NCBI GenBank assembly: GCA_902762785.1 | Contig: CACWPL010000006.1 | Location: 30,105-94,104, forward strand | DNA length: 64,000 nt | Direction of reading: 5' to 3' | Origin: an uncultured Ruminococcus sp. | GTDB lineage: Bacteria; Bacillota; Clostridia; Oscillospirales; Ruminococcaceae | Shown here: positions 52,769 through 61,483 of the stretch, one piece after another | Layout of the letters: the number at the start of each line of letters is the position of its first letter | How positions within the stretch are numbered: the stretch's first letter is position 1 | Program-made: the position numbers and the translations under genes | The notes under the pieces: model-generated | Seen by the model: only the letters and a program-made list of their open reading frames with translations | What the model was told of the DNA's origin: nothing | Databases searched by the model: none

Positions 52769-52994
52769 AATAACAAGCATGTAAGCCAGTGCAACGGGCG
52801 CAGTCTGCGCCGAGACAGCACGGCTCCACAGATCCGGCTCACGCGCAGCGCTCGCCCAGGACTGACATCGCACCGTCGACAAGGTGCGGCAGGCAAGGCA
52901 GCAGCAGCGCATGAGCACGGTCACGCTGTGTTCCGAACGCGCGCACAGAGAAGACGGTGCGCCGTCCATGCAATACTTACTGGGAGGTCACAAA
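52769..52994 (+). promoter_or_regulatory. 226-base structured leader of the hydrogenase operon
   Basis: GC-rich leader with successive stems: GGCGCA/TGCGCC (52797-52811), GCACC/GGTGC (about 52872-52890) and GACGG/CCGTC (about 52955-52970), ending with GGGAGG before the hydC ATG. An open frame runs through part of it but lacks a ribosome site. Confidence 0.5.
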
Positions 52995-53486
52995 ATGGCT
53001 ACTAAGAAATCGGTCCCGTTCAACGGTACTGAGGAGCAGAAGGCAAAGCTTCTGGCCGTTATCGCTGAGCAGAAGGGCGAAAAGGGCGCTCTGATGCCGG
53101 TCCTGCAGAAGGCGCAGGAGATCTACGGCTATCTGCCGATCGAGGTACAGAAGATCATCTCCGACGAGATGGGCGTGCCCATGGAGAAGATCTACGGCGT
53201 CGTTACTTTCTACGCACAGTTCTCGCTGTATCCGAAGGGCAAGTACAACATCTCTGTCTGTCTCGGTACTGCTTGCTATGTTAAGGGCTCGGGCGACATT
53301 TATAATAAGCTGCAGGAGGTGCTCGGCATCGCCGGCGGTGAGTGCACGGCTGACGGGAAGTTCTCCCTGGAGGCCTGCCGCTGCATCGGTGCGTGCGGTC
53401 TGGCACCTGTCCTGACGGTCAATGAGGACGTTTACGGCCGTCTGACGGTCGATGATGTCGCTGACATCCTCGCGAAGTACGAGTGA
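52995..53486 (+). CDS. hydC: [FeFe] hydrogenase subunit, NuoE-like
   Basis: A 163-residue thioredoxin-like [2Fe-2S] protein, homologous to NuoE of complex I. The cluster ligands are Cys in CLGTACYVKG and EACRCIGACGLAP. In trimeric bifurcating hydrogenases this subunit links NAD and ferredoxin chemistry. GGGAGG precedes ATG 52995; the longer open frame lies in the leader. First gene of the three-gene operon. Confidence 0.94.
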   Translation: MATKKSVPFNGTEEQKAKLLAVIAEQKGEKGALMPVLQKAQEIYGYLPIEVQKIISDEMGVPMEKIYGVVTFYAQFSLYPKGKYNISVCLGTACYVKGSGDIYNKLQEVLGIAGGECTADGKFSLEACRCIGACGLAPVLTVNEDVYGRLTVDDVADILAKYE

Positions 53487-53517
53487 CCCATAACTAGCAA
53501 TAAGGAGGAAACTATCC

Positions 53518-55422
53518 ATGAAATCGTTGCAAGAGATCCAGGCGATCCGGGATGCGATGCACCCCGAGCTCGAGCTCCGCAATGTCGGCTCTACCGAGGC
53601 GAACAGCAAGTATGAAAGACAGGTCCTGATCTGCGGCGGTACCGGCTGTACCTCTTCGGGCTCTCCGGAGATCGAGCGCGTGCTCCGCGAGGAGATCGCG
53701 AAGGCAGGTCTCGCTGACAAGATCCAGGTCGTAAAGACCGGCTGCTTCGGCCTCTGCGCCCTCGGCCCGATCATGATCGTATACCCGTCCGGCGCGTTCT
53801 ATTCCCGCATCACGGCGGACAACATCCCGCGCATCGTCAAGGAGCACTTCGTCGAGGGCAACCCCGTCAAGGAGCTGCTGTATGATGAGACCGTTGAGAA
53901 CGACAACATCAAGGGCCTGAACGAGACCAGCTTCTACAAGAAGCAGCATCGTGTAGCGCTCCGTAACTGCGGTGCCATTGACCCTGAGAACATCGACGAG
54001 TACCTGGGCAAGGACGGCTATCAGGCGCTGGCAAAGGTCCTGAAGGAGATGACTCCCGAGGACGTGATCCAGACGATCCTGGATTCCGGCCTGCGCGGCC
54101 GCGGCGGCGGCGGCTTCCCGACGGGTATGAAGTGGAAGCTCGCCCGCACCATCGTGCCGGATGCCGATCAGAAGTATGTATGCTGCAACGCTGACGAGGG
54201 CGACCCGGGCGCATTCATGGACCGCTCCGTGCTCGAGGGCGATCCGCACGTGGTCCTCGAGGCTATGGCCATCGCTGGCTATGCCATCGGCGCGACCCAG
54301 GGCTATATCTATGTCCGTGCAGAGTATCCGATCGCAGTTGAGCGTCTGCGCATCGCCATCGGCCAGGCGCGCGAGTATGGCGTTCTGGGCAAGAACATCT
54401 TCGGCACCGGCTTTGATTTCGACATCGACCTCAGACTGGGCGCAGGTGCGTTCGTCTGCGGTGAGGAGACCGCGCTGATGACCTCCATCGAGGGCAACCG
54501 CGGTGAGCCCCGTCCGAGACCTCCGTTCCCGGCTGAGAAGGGCCTGTTCCAGAAGCCGACCGTCCTCAACAACGTTGAGACCTATGCGAACATCCCGCAG
54601 ATCATCCTGAAGGGCGCAGACTGGTTCGCCGGCATGGGCACCGAGAAGTCCAAGGGCACCAAGGTCTTCGCGCTCGGCGGTAAGATCAAGCACACCGGCC
54701 TCGTTGAGGTCCCGATGGGCACCACGCTCCGCGAGGTCATCGAGGAGATCGGCGGCGGCATCCCGAACGGCAAGAAGTTCAAGGCTGCCCAGACCGGCGG
54801 TCCTTCCGGCGGCTGCATCGCGCCTGATAACTATGATGTCCCGATCGACTACGACAACCTCATCGCCATCGGCTCCATGATGGGCTCCGGCGGTCTGATC
54901 GTTATGGACGAGGACAACTGCATGGTCGACATCGCCAAGTTCTTCCTCGAGTTCACCGTTGACGAGTCCTGCGGTAAGTGTACGCCCTGCCGTATCGGTA
55001 CCAAGCGTATGTATGAGATGCTCGACAAGATCACCAAGGGCAAGGCGACCCTGGAGGATCTCGACAAGCTCGAGGAGCTCTGCTACTACATCAAGGCCAA
55101 CTCCCTCTGCGGTCTCGGCCAGACGGCACCGAACCCTGTTCTCTCCACCCTCAAGAACTTCCGCAACGAGTATGAGGCACACGTCATCGACAAGAAGTGC
55201 CCGGCAGGCGTCTGCAAGGATCTGCTGATGTTCTCCATCGATCCGCAGAAGTGCGTCGGCTGCGGTCTGTGCGCGAAGAACTGCCCGGTAAGCGCCATCT
55301 CCCAGGGCGACTACACCGCGCCCGGCAAGAAGCGCGCTGCTTTCGTCATCGACACGACCAAGTGCGTCAAGTGCGGCGCTTGTATGGATAACTGCCGCCT
55401 GAAGGCGATCAGCAAGGGTTAA
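53518..55422 (+). CDS. hydB: [FeFe] hydrogenase subunit, NuoF-like, NAD-binding
   Basis: A 634-residue flavoprotein. The N-terminal thioredoxin-like [2Fe-2S] domain has CGGTGCTSSGS and TGCFGLCALGP. The NuoF core contains GRGGGGFPTGMKW, the NAD(H)/FMN region YVCCNADEGDPGAF and the 4Fe-4S motif SCGKCTPCRIGT. The C-terminus carries two ferredoxin clusters, CVGCGLCAKNCP and CVKCGACMDNC. It couples NAD and ferredoxin to the hydrogenase. AAGGAGG precedes the ATG. Confidence 0.95.
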   Translation: MKSLQEIQAIRDAMHPELELRNVGSTEANSKYERQVLICGGTGCTSSGSPEIERVLREEIAKAGLADKIQVVKTGCFGLCALGPIMIVYPSGAFYSRITADNIPRIVKEHFVEGNPVKELLYDETVENDNIKGLNETSFYKKQHRVALRNCGAIDPENIDEYLGKDGYQALAKVLKEMTPEDVIQTILDSGLRGRGGGGFPTGMKWKLARTIVPDADQKYVCCNADEGDPGAFMDRSVLEGDPHVVLEAMAIAGYAIGATQGYIYVRAEYPIAVERLRIAIGQAREYGVLGKNIFGTGFDFDIDLRLGAGAFVCGEETALMTSIEGNRGEPRPRPPFPAEKGLFQKPTVLNNVETYANIPQIILKGADWFAGMGTEKSKGTKVFALGGKIKHTGLVEVPMGTTLREVIEEIGGGIPNGKKFKAAQTGGPSGGCIAPDNYDVPIDYDNLIAIGSMMGSGGLIVMDEDNCMVDIAKFFLEFTVDESCGKCTPCRIGTKRMYEMLDKITKGKATLEDLDKLEELCYYIKANSLCGLGQTAPNPVLSTLKNFRNEYEAHVIDKKCPAGVCKDLLMFSIDPQKCVGCGLCAKNCPVSAISQGDYTAPGKKRAAFVIDTTKCVKCGACMDNCRLKAISKG

Positions 55423-55436
55423 GGAGGTAACAGAAA

Positions 55437-57188
55437 ATGGCTGATATTAACGTAAAGATCAATGGGATCGCAGTTTCTGTTCCCAAGGGTACCACCGTGC
55501 TGGAAGCTGCACATACCGCAGGTGTGGACATCCCCACGTTCTGCTACATGAAGGAAATCAACGAGATCGGCGCCTGCCGTATCTGCATGGTCGAGATCAA
55601 CGAGGGCCGCGGCTTCCGCATGGTCGCTGCGTGCGTATACCCGCTGAACTTCGAAAACACCGAGATTCGCACCAACTCTCCGAAGGTGATGGATTCCCGC
55701 AGAAAGACTCTCGAGCTGATCCTCTCCACCCACGACAAGAAGTGCCTCTCCTGCGTGCGCAGCGGCAGCTGTGAGCTCCAGGCGCTCTGCAACGAGATGG
55801 GCATCGACAACGAGTCCACCTATGAGGGCGAGCGTCCGACCTTCGAGATCGACAACTCCGCCGTTCATATGTATCGCGACAACAACAAGTGCATCCTTTG
55901 CCGCCGCTGCGTGGCTGCCTGTGCCAAGTGGCAGGGCGTCGGCGTCATCGGCGCGAATGAGCGCGGCTTCAAGACCAACATCGGCTCCGCGTTCGAGATG
56001 GGTCTCGGCGAGACGTCCTGCGTCTCCTGCGGCCAGTGCATCGCGGTATGTCCGGTAGGCGCGATCTCCGAGAAGGATTTCACCGACCAGGTATTCGCTG
56101 CCATCGCGGACGAGTCCAAGTATGTCATCGTCCAGACCGCTCCGGCCGTTCGTGCCGGCCTCGGTGAGGAGTTCGGCTACCCGATCGGCACCAATGTCGA
56201 GGGCAAGATGGTCGCGGCCCTGCGCCGTCTGGGCTTTGACAACGTCTTCGACACCGACTGGGGCGCTGACCTGACCATCATGGAGGAGGCCACCGAGTTC
56301 GTTGACCGCTTCACCAACGGCGGCACGCTCCCGCTCATCACCTCCTGCTCTCCCGGCTGGGTCAAGTACTGCGAGCACTATTTCCCGGATATGACCGAGA
56401 ATCTGTCCTCCTGCAAGTCCCCGCACCAGATGCTCGGCGCGGTCGCCAAGACCTACTATGCCGAGAAGATCGGCAAGAAGCCCGAGGACATCGTGGTCGT
56501 TTCCATCATGCCCTGCACCGCGAAGAAGTACGAGTGCCAGCGTGACGATCAGGCTGCCGCAGGCGTGCCGGACGTGGATTACGTTCTGACCACCCGCGAG
56601 CTCGCCCGTATGATCCGTCGTGCCGGCCTGAAGTTCACCGCTCTGCCGGATGAGGACTTCGACGATCCGCTGGGTCTGTCCGCAGGTGCCGGCGACATCT
56701 TCGGTGCGACCGGCGGCGTTATGGAGGCTGCCCTCCGCACGGCTTACTGCTGGCTCAGCGGTAACAACGAGGAGGTCGTGGAGTTCCACGAGGTCCGTGG
56801 TACCGACGGCATCAAGCGCTCCACCGTCACCATCGGTGAGACCGAGATCAAGGTCGCTGTTGCGTCCGGTCTGGCCAACGCCGGTGAGCTGCTCCGTCGT
56901 GTACAGAGCGGCGAGGAGAAGGTCGACTTCATCGAGATCATGGCTTGCCCCGGTGGCTGCGTCAATGGCGGCGGCCAGCCGCAGCAGCCGATGAGCATCC
57001 GCAACTTCGAGGATCTGCGCACCCTGCGTGCAAAGGCCCTCTACGACGAGGACAAGGCCAAGACTCTGCGTCTGTCTCACCTCAACAAAGATGTTCAGAA
57101 GCTCTACGACGAGTTCCTGGAGAAGCCCGGCTCGCACAAGGCACACGAGATCCTGCACACCACCTATGTAAAGCGCACCATCAACTGA
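55437..57188 (+). CDS. hydA: [FeFe] hydrogenase catalytic subunit
   Basis: A 583-residue catalytic subunit that produces or consumes H2. N-terminal [2Fe-2S] domain (TFCYMKEINEIGACRIC), His-Cys cluster (CLSCVRSGSCELQ), two 4Fe-4S clusters (CILCRRCVAAC, CVSCGQCIAVCP), then the H-cluster motifs TSCSPGW, MPCTAKKYE and MACPGGCVNGGGQP in order. The first has TSCSP instead of TSCCP, a known variant. Maturases hydEFG are not in the window. A terminator follows. Confidence 0.97.
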   Translation: MADINVKINGIAVSVPKGTTVLEAAHTAGVDIPTFCYMKEINEIGACRICMVEINEGRGFRMVAACVYPLNFENTEIRTNSPKVMDSRRKTLELILSTHDKKCLSCVRSGSCELQALCNEMGIDNESTYEGERPTFEIDNSAVHMYRDNNKCILCRRCVAACAKWQGVGVIGANERGFKTNIGSAFEMGLGETSCVSCGQCIAVCPVGAISEKDFTDQVFAAIADESKYVIVQTAPAVRAGLGEEFGYPIGTNVEGKMVAALRRLGFDNVFDTDWGADLTIMEEATEFVDRFTNGGTLPLITSCSPGWVKYCEHYFPDMTENLSSCKSPHQMLGAVAKTYYAEKIGKKPEDIVVVSIMPCTAKKYECQRDDQAAAGVPDVDYVLTTRELARMIRRAGLKFTALPDEDFDDPLGLSAGAGDIFGATGGVMEAALRTAYCWLSGNNEEVVEFHEVRGTDGIKRSTVTIGETEIKVAVASGLANAGELLRRVQSGEEKVDFIEIMACPGGCVNGGGQPQQPMSIRNFEDLRTLRAKALYDEDKAKTLRLSHLNKDVQKLYDEFLEKPGSHKAHEILHTTYVKRTIN

Positions 57189-57200
57189 TGCGACTTATCG

Positions 57201-57228
57201 AGAGCCGGGCTTCGCGCCCGGCTCTTTT
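57201..57228 (+). terminator. terminator of the hydrogenase operon
   Basis: AGAGCCGGGC (57201-57210) pairs with GCCCGGCTCT (57216-57225) around TTCGC, then TTTTG. Confidence 0.92.
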
Positions 57229-57258
57229 TGTTTTTCAAATGACATGATCGGAGGACAT

Positions 57259-57657
57259 ATGGAGAGAGAACGAGGGATCGCGCGCTGCGGACTGGCGTGC
57301 TGTCTCTGCACGGACAATGCGTCCTGCAAGGGATGCAAAAAGGACGGCTTTTTGGAGCTTTCCTGGTGTCAGGATGCGGAGTGGTGCGAGGTGCGGCGGT
57401 GCGTGATCGACAAGGGGATCGCCGGATGCTGGGAATGTGCCCCGGCCGGATGCCGCAAGGGCCTCCTCGCGGACAAGATCAAGCCGCGTGCCTTCGCGGA
57501 ATTTGCGAGACGATACGGCATCGCGCACCTGCTCGACTGTCTCGAGCGAAACGAGCGCGCGGGCATCGTCTACCACCGCGAGGGCATCTATGGGGACTAT
57601 GACACGTTCGACGATCTCGAGACGCTGCTGCGCTTCATCGAGACGGGTGGCGTATGA
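57259..57657 (+). CDS. DUF3795-like Cys-rich protein
   Basis: A 132-residue cytosolic protein with a conserved set of Cys (GLACCLCTDNASCKGCKKDG, WCEVRRCVIDKG, CWECAPAGCRKG), the pattern of DUF3795, probably a zinc- or metal-binding fold of unknown role. ATG 57259 follows GGAGGA; a start five codons earlier is less likely. It is close to the next gene (16 bases). Confidence 0.85.
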   Translation: MERERGIARCGLACCLCTDNASCKGCKKDGFLELSWCQDAEWCEVRRCVIDKGIAGCWECAPAGCRKGLLADKIKPRAFAEFARRYGIAHLLDCLERNERAGIVYHREGIYGDYDTFDDLETLLRFIETGGV

Positions 57658-57673
57658 CGGAAGGGGAGGGGTC

Positions 57674-59179
57674 ATGAGATTCTATGGCGGCAGCCGCCGC
57701 GACCCGGCGATCGCGGTCGAGACGATCGCGGAGTTCCTGTTCGGCGGCGCGGCGATGGCGGGACTGATGATCCTGCTGTACCGGCTCGCGCCGGAGACCT
57801 ACATCGGCATGGCCGGACTGACGCAGATCCGGCGTTATCTGTACCTGCGCTTCTTCGGGAACATCGTGCTCGCGGCGGCCGTCTTCCTGTGTCCGCTGCT
57901 CGGCGGCGTCGTGTACCGCGCGATCAAGCGGGGGGAGGACTATCTGTCACGGCGCTTCCGGCTCATCGTCGGCGGCGTGCTCGCGGTGCTCGTCATCCTG
58001 CTCGCGCCGTGCGGGAGTCTGGAGTTTGGCGGGCACGCGTATCAGCAGATGGAGATGAACGGCTACCGCGGACTTCCACTCATGAAGGTCGGCGCCATGA
58101 TCCTCGACATCGAGAAGGACATGAAGGAAGGAGAGACCACCCTCTACACCGACCAGACCTGCACTGTCCAGACGGTGGACTACGTCTCGCACACGAGAAA
58201 GCACGGCACATCGCACCATTTTGTGTGGTACCTCAAGCGTGACGGCTTCCCCTGCGGCGAGCTCTCGCGGCAGAATCGTGCGGCCATCACGGGCAACACG
58301 TTCGAGTACGCGCCCCACGACGTCGCCGTCTACAAGAACAGCGGCTTGATCGCGTCGATCGACGGTGCGGAGACGCTCGAGTTCCCGCCGATGGAGGCGC
58401 TCATTACGCTGACGTATGACGACGAGGCGGGGCGCATCCACCGCACGCTGCTGCCGAACGAGGACTCCGTTGAACTGACCGGCATCGTCACGATGGACGG
58501 CGAGATCGTCTCGACCCAGCGCATCCCGGCGGGCGAGGCGGAGATCATCTTCGACCCGGCCGTCAAGGGCGAGTTCACCTATTATATTGAGATGGGGAAC
58601 GAGCGCGTGAGCAATGTCATCACCGTCATCCGCGAGGAGGACGACCTCGGCCCCGAGCTGCCCGTGCGCGGCCGGCACAAGGCGACCGTCGAGGAAAATG
58701 GCGATGTACTGCGCTATACGGACGAGACCTACGGCTTCTCGCTCGACCTTCCGGCAAGCCTCGTCCTTGACATCAAGCACGTCTCGGCCAAGACCGCGCA
58801 GATGGGCAGCGACCGAGAGCTCGCGGAGACGATCGAGGACGAGGACATGTTCCTTTCGATGAAGGCGCTCGAGCGCCCGTGGTTCTCCGGCGAGGAGACC
58901 GCCGCGCACATCGAGGCCGACTGGCTCCACACCAAGATGAAGCAGCGCGGCATCGAGCTCGACTACAGCGACCTGACCACCGACGCGACGGTCTGGCACT
59001 GCGTCACGTTCGACGCGACCGAGTACAGCGCAGACGGACGCGATCTGTACGGCTTCTTCTCGTTCTGCGAGCTGCAGGAGGGGCAGGCGCTCGAGGTGGA
59101 CATGCTCTTTTTGACGCGGGAGGACTGTGAGCGCGGGCGCAACATCCTGCGCAGCATCGAGATCTTCCCGGCGGAATGA
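57674..59179 (+). CDS. hypothetical membrane protein with large extracytoplasmic domain
   Basis: A 501-residue protein I do not recognise. Three hydrophobic segments (about 17-37, 58-82, 97-115) are followed by an external region of about 380 residues, rich in beta structure, with an Ig-like part in the middle (LITLTYDDEAGRIHRTLLP). The last 150 residues (YGFSLDLPASLVLDI, LYGFFSFCELQEGQALEV) resemble lipoprotein-like domains of the PsbP/DUF type. GGGGAGGGG precedes ATG 57674. Confidence 0.75.
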   Translation: MRFYGGSRRDPAIAVETIAEFLFGGAAMAGLMILLYRLAPETYIGMAGLTQIRRYLYLRFFGNIVLAAAVFLCPLLGGVVYRAIKRGEDYLSRRFRLIVGGVLAVLVILLAPCGSLEFGGHAYQQMEMNGYRGLPLMKVGAMILDIEKDMKEGETTLYTDQTCTVQTVDYVSHTRKHGTSHHFVWYLKRDGFPCGELSRQNRAAITGNTFEYAPHDVAVYKNSGLIASIDGAETLEFPPMEALITLTYDDEAGRIHRTLLPNEDSVELTGIVTMDGEIVSTQRIPAGEAEIIFDPAVKGEFTYYIEMGNERVSNVITVIREEDDLGPELPVRGRHKATVEENGDVLRYTDETYGFSLDLPASLVLDIKHVSAKTAQMGSDRELAETIEDEDMFLSMKALERPWFSGEETAAHIEADWLHTKMKQRGIELDYSDLTTDATVWHCVTFDATEYSADGRDLYGFFSFCELQEGQALEVDMLFLTREDCERGRNILRSIEIFPAE

Positions 59180-59209
59180 CCTTTCTTCGGGACATTTGCC
59201 GCAGGGGGC

Positions 59210-59238
59210 TTGATTTTTTTCCGAAAATATGGTATGAT
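59210..59238 (+). promoter_or_regulatory. sigma-A promoter of the topoisomerase B gene
   Basis: TTGATT (59210-59215), a 17-bp spacer and TGG-TATGAT (-10 at 59233-59238). Confidence 0.82.
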
Positions 59239-59300
59239 AGATACTTGTGAGACCCAAAGCCCCCTGCACCCGTGCAGATACGATAGAAAGAGGCATATCC

Positions 59301-61274
59301 ATGGCAAAAAAACAGGAATACGGCAACGAGAGCATCACGATGCTGAAGGGCCCCGACAAGGTCCGCAAGCGTCCCGGCGTCATCTTCGGCTCGGACGGGC
59401 CGGACGGCTGCGCCCATTCGATCTTCGAGATCATCTCCAATTCCATCGACGAGGCCCGCGCCGGCTTCGGCGACAAGATCATCATCACCCGCTGGAACGA
59501 CGGCACCATCGAGGTCGAGGACTTCGGCCGCGGCTGCCCCGTCGACCTCAACAAGAACGAGGGCCGCTACAACTGGGAGCTCGTCTACTGCGAGCTGTAT
59601 GCGGGCGGCAAGTTCGGCGATGACGATTATGACTACTCCCTCGGTCTGAACGGCCTCGGCCTGTGCGCCACGCAGTTCGCGTCCGAGTTCATGGACGTCA
59701 CCGTCCACCGCGACGGGATGGAGTACACCCTCCACTTCGAGAAAGGCCTGAACATCGGCGGACTCAAGAAGACGCCCTACAAGAAGCGCCAGACCGGCAC
59801 CCGCACGCGCTGGAAGCCCGACCTCGAGGTCTTCACGGACATCCACATCCCCGAGGAGTTCTTCCACGAGACGCTGCGCCGTCAGGCCGTCGTCAACCCG
59901 AATCTGCTCTTCGTGTACCGCTCCGAGCAGGAGGACGGCACGTTCCTCGAAAAGCAGTACCTCTACGAGAACGGCATCACCGACTATGTGCAGGAGCTCG
60001 TAGGCGAGAAGGCCATGACGTCCATCCAGTCCTGGAGCGCCGAGCGCACCGGCCGCGACCGCGCGGACAAGCCGGAGTACAAGGTCAAGCTGAACGTGGC
60101 ACTGACCTTCTCCAACCAGGTCAATATCACGGAATACTACCATAATTCGAGCTTTTTGGAGCACGGCGGCTCGCCGGAGAAGGCTGTCAAGACGGCGTTC
60201 CTCTCGCAGATCAATGCCTTCATCAAGAGCGCCGGCAAGCTCCAGAAGAACGAGTCGACCGCGTCCTTTGAGGACATCCGCGACTGCCTCGTGCTCGTGA
60301 GCAGCTCTTTCTCGACGCAGACGTCCTACGAGAACCAGACCAAGAAGGCGATCACGAACCGCTTCGTGCAGGAGTGCATGACGGAGTTCCTCAAGCACCA
60401 GCTCGAGGTCTACTTCATCGAGAATCCCGACGAGGCCAACCGCATCGCCGACCAAGTCCTCATCAACAAGCGAAGCCGTGAGAATGCCGAAAAGACGCGC
60501 ATCAGCATCCGCAACACGCTGTCCTCGAAGGCAGATCTCGCCAGCTCCGTCAAGAAGTTCGTGGACTGCCGCACGAAGGACACCGGCCGCCGCGAGGTCT
60601 ACATCGTGGAGGGCGACTCCGCGCTGGGCGCCGTCAAGCTGGCGCGCGATGCGGAGTTCCAGGCGGTCATCCCCGTGCGCGGCAAGATCCTGAACTGCCT
60701 CAAGGCCAGCTACGCGCAGATCTTCAAGAGCGAGATCATCACCGACCTCATCAAGGTGCTCGGGTGCGGCGTGGAGGTGCAGCTCAAGGCGAAGGGCGCG
60801 ATCCCGGAGTTCCGGCTTGAAAACCTGCGGTGGTCGAAGGTCATCATCTGCACCGATGCGGACGTCGACGGCTTCCAGATCCGCACGCTGATCCTCACGA
60901 TGCTCTACCGCCTCACGCCCACGCTGATCCGGGAGGGCTATGTCTACATCGCGGAGTCGCCGCTCTATGAGATCAACACCAAGAAAAAGACCTATTTTGC
61001 GTACACCGAGAAGGAGCGCGCAGAGATCCTGCAAAAGATCGGGGACGACAAGTTCACGATCCAGCGCTCGAAGGGTCTTGGTGAGAACGAGCCGGAGATG
61101 ATGAGCCTGACGACCATGAACCCCGACACCCGCCGTCTGATCCGCGTGATGCCCGACGAGGTCGAGCGCATGGCGTACATGTTCGATCTGCTCCTGGGTG
61201 ACGACCTCCAGGGCCGCAAGGACTATGTCGCGCAGTATGGCGCGGACTATATCGAGCTCGTGGATGTGTCCTGA
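59301..61274 (+). CDS. divergent type IIA topoisomerase B subunit (GyrB/ParE-like)
   Basis: A 657-residue protein with the GHKL ATPase (VRKRPGVIFGSDGPDGCAHS, ISNSIDEARAG, GRGCPVD, GLNGLGLC), transducer (QTSYENQTKK) and TOPRIM domains (IVEGDSALGAVKLARD, RGKILN, CTDADVDGFQIRT). EGDSALG replaces the usual EGDSAGG and GFQIRT the usual GAHIRT, so it is neither a standard gyrase nor topo IV. No A-subunit gene follows, although these are normally paired. AGAAAGAGG precedes the ATG. Confidence 0.88.
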   Translation: MAKKQEYGNESITMLKGPDKVRKRPGVIFGSDGPDGCAHSIFEIISNSIDEARAGFGDKIIITRWNDGTIEVEDFGRGCPVDLNKNEGRYNWELVYCELYAGGKFGDDDYDYSLGLNGLGLCATQFASEFMDVTVHRDGMEYTLHFEKGLNIGGLKKTPYKKRQTGTRTRWKPDLEVFTDIHIPEEFFHETLRRQAVVNPNLLFVYRSEQEDGTFLEKQYLYENGITDYVQELVGEKAMTSIQSWSAERTGRDRADKPEYKVKLNVALTFSNQVNITEYYHNSSFLEHGGSPEKAVKTAFLSQINAFIKSAGKLQKNESTASFEDIRDCLVLVSSSFSTQTSYENQTKKAITNRFVQECMTEFLKHQLEVYFIENPDEANRIADQVLINKRSRENAEKTRISIRNTLSSKADLASSVKKFVDCRTKDTGRREVYIVEGDSALGAVKLARDAEFQAVIPVRGKILNCLKASYAQIFKSEIITDLIKVLGCGVEVQLKAKGAIPEFRLENLRWSKVIICTDADVDGFQIRTLILTMLYRLTPTLIREGYVYIAESPLYEINTKKKTYFAYTEKERAEILQKIGDDKFTIQRSKGLGENEPEMMSLTTMNPDTRRLIRVMPDEVERMAYMFDLLLGDDLQGRKDYVAQYGADYIELVDVS

Positions 61275-61287
61275 TACGAACGATACT

Positions 61288-61319
61288 GCCCCTTCCCCAT
61301 GCGGGGAGGGGGCGTTTTT
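61288..61319 (+). terminator. terminator of the topoisomerase B gene
   Basis: GCCCCTTCCCC (61288-61298) pairs with GGGGAGGGGGC (61303-61313) around ATGC, then GTTTTTG. Confidence 0.92.
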
Positions 61320-61368
61320 GTATCATCGTCCGTGATATATTTGATTTATACACAGAATATTTACAACT

Positions 61369-61381
61369 AGTTTTGAAAACT
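61369..61381. promoter_or_regulatory. palindrome next to the GH43 promoter, possible operator
   Basis: AGTTTT-G-AAAACT is a perfect 13-bp inverted repeat immediately upstream of the -35 box. Confidence 0.5.
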
Positions 61382-61383
61382 TC

Positions 61384-61412
61384 TTGAAATATCTGTGAAC
61401 ATGTGCTACAAT
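61384..61412 (+). promoter_or_regulatory. promoter of the GH43 gene
   Basis: TTGAAA (61384-61389), a 17-bp spacer and TACAAT (61407-61412). Confidence 0.7.
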
Positions 61413-61483
61413 GAAAGTGGAAAGCATCCGAATCTCAACAGGATGGGATATAAAGAAACGCTCCATCCGGAAAAGAGGGCATC

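Noticed and set aside
53512-57158. Two long minus-strand frames opposite hydB and hydA
   Set aside because: Cluster-binding Cys motifs lie on the plus strand; the reverse frames are composition artefacts.
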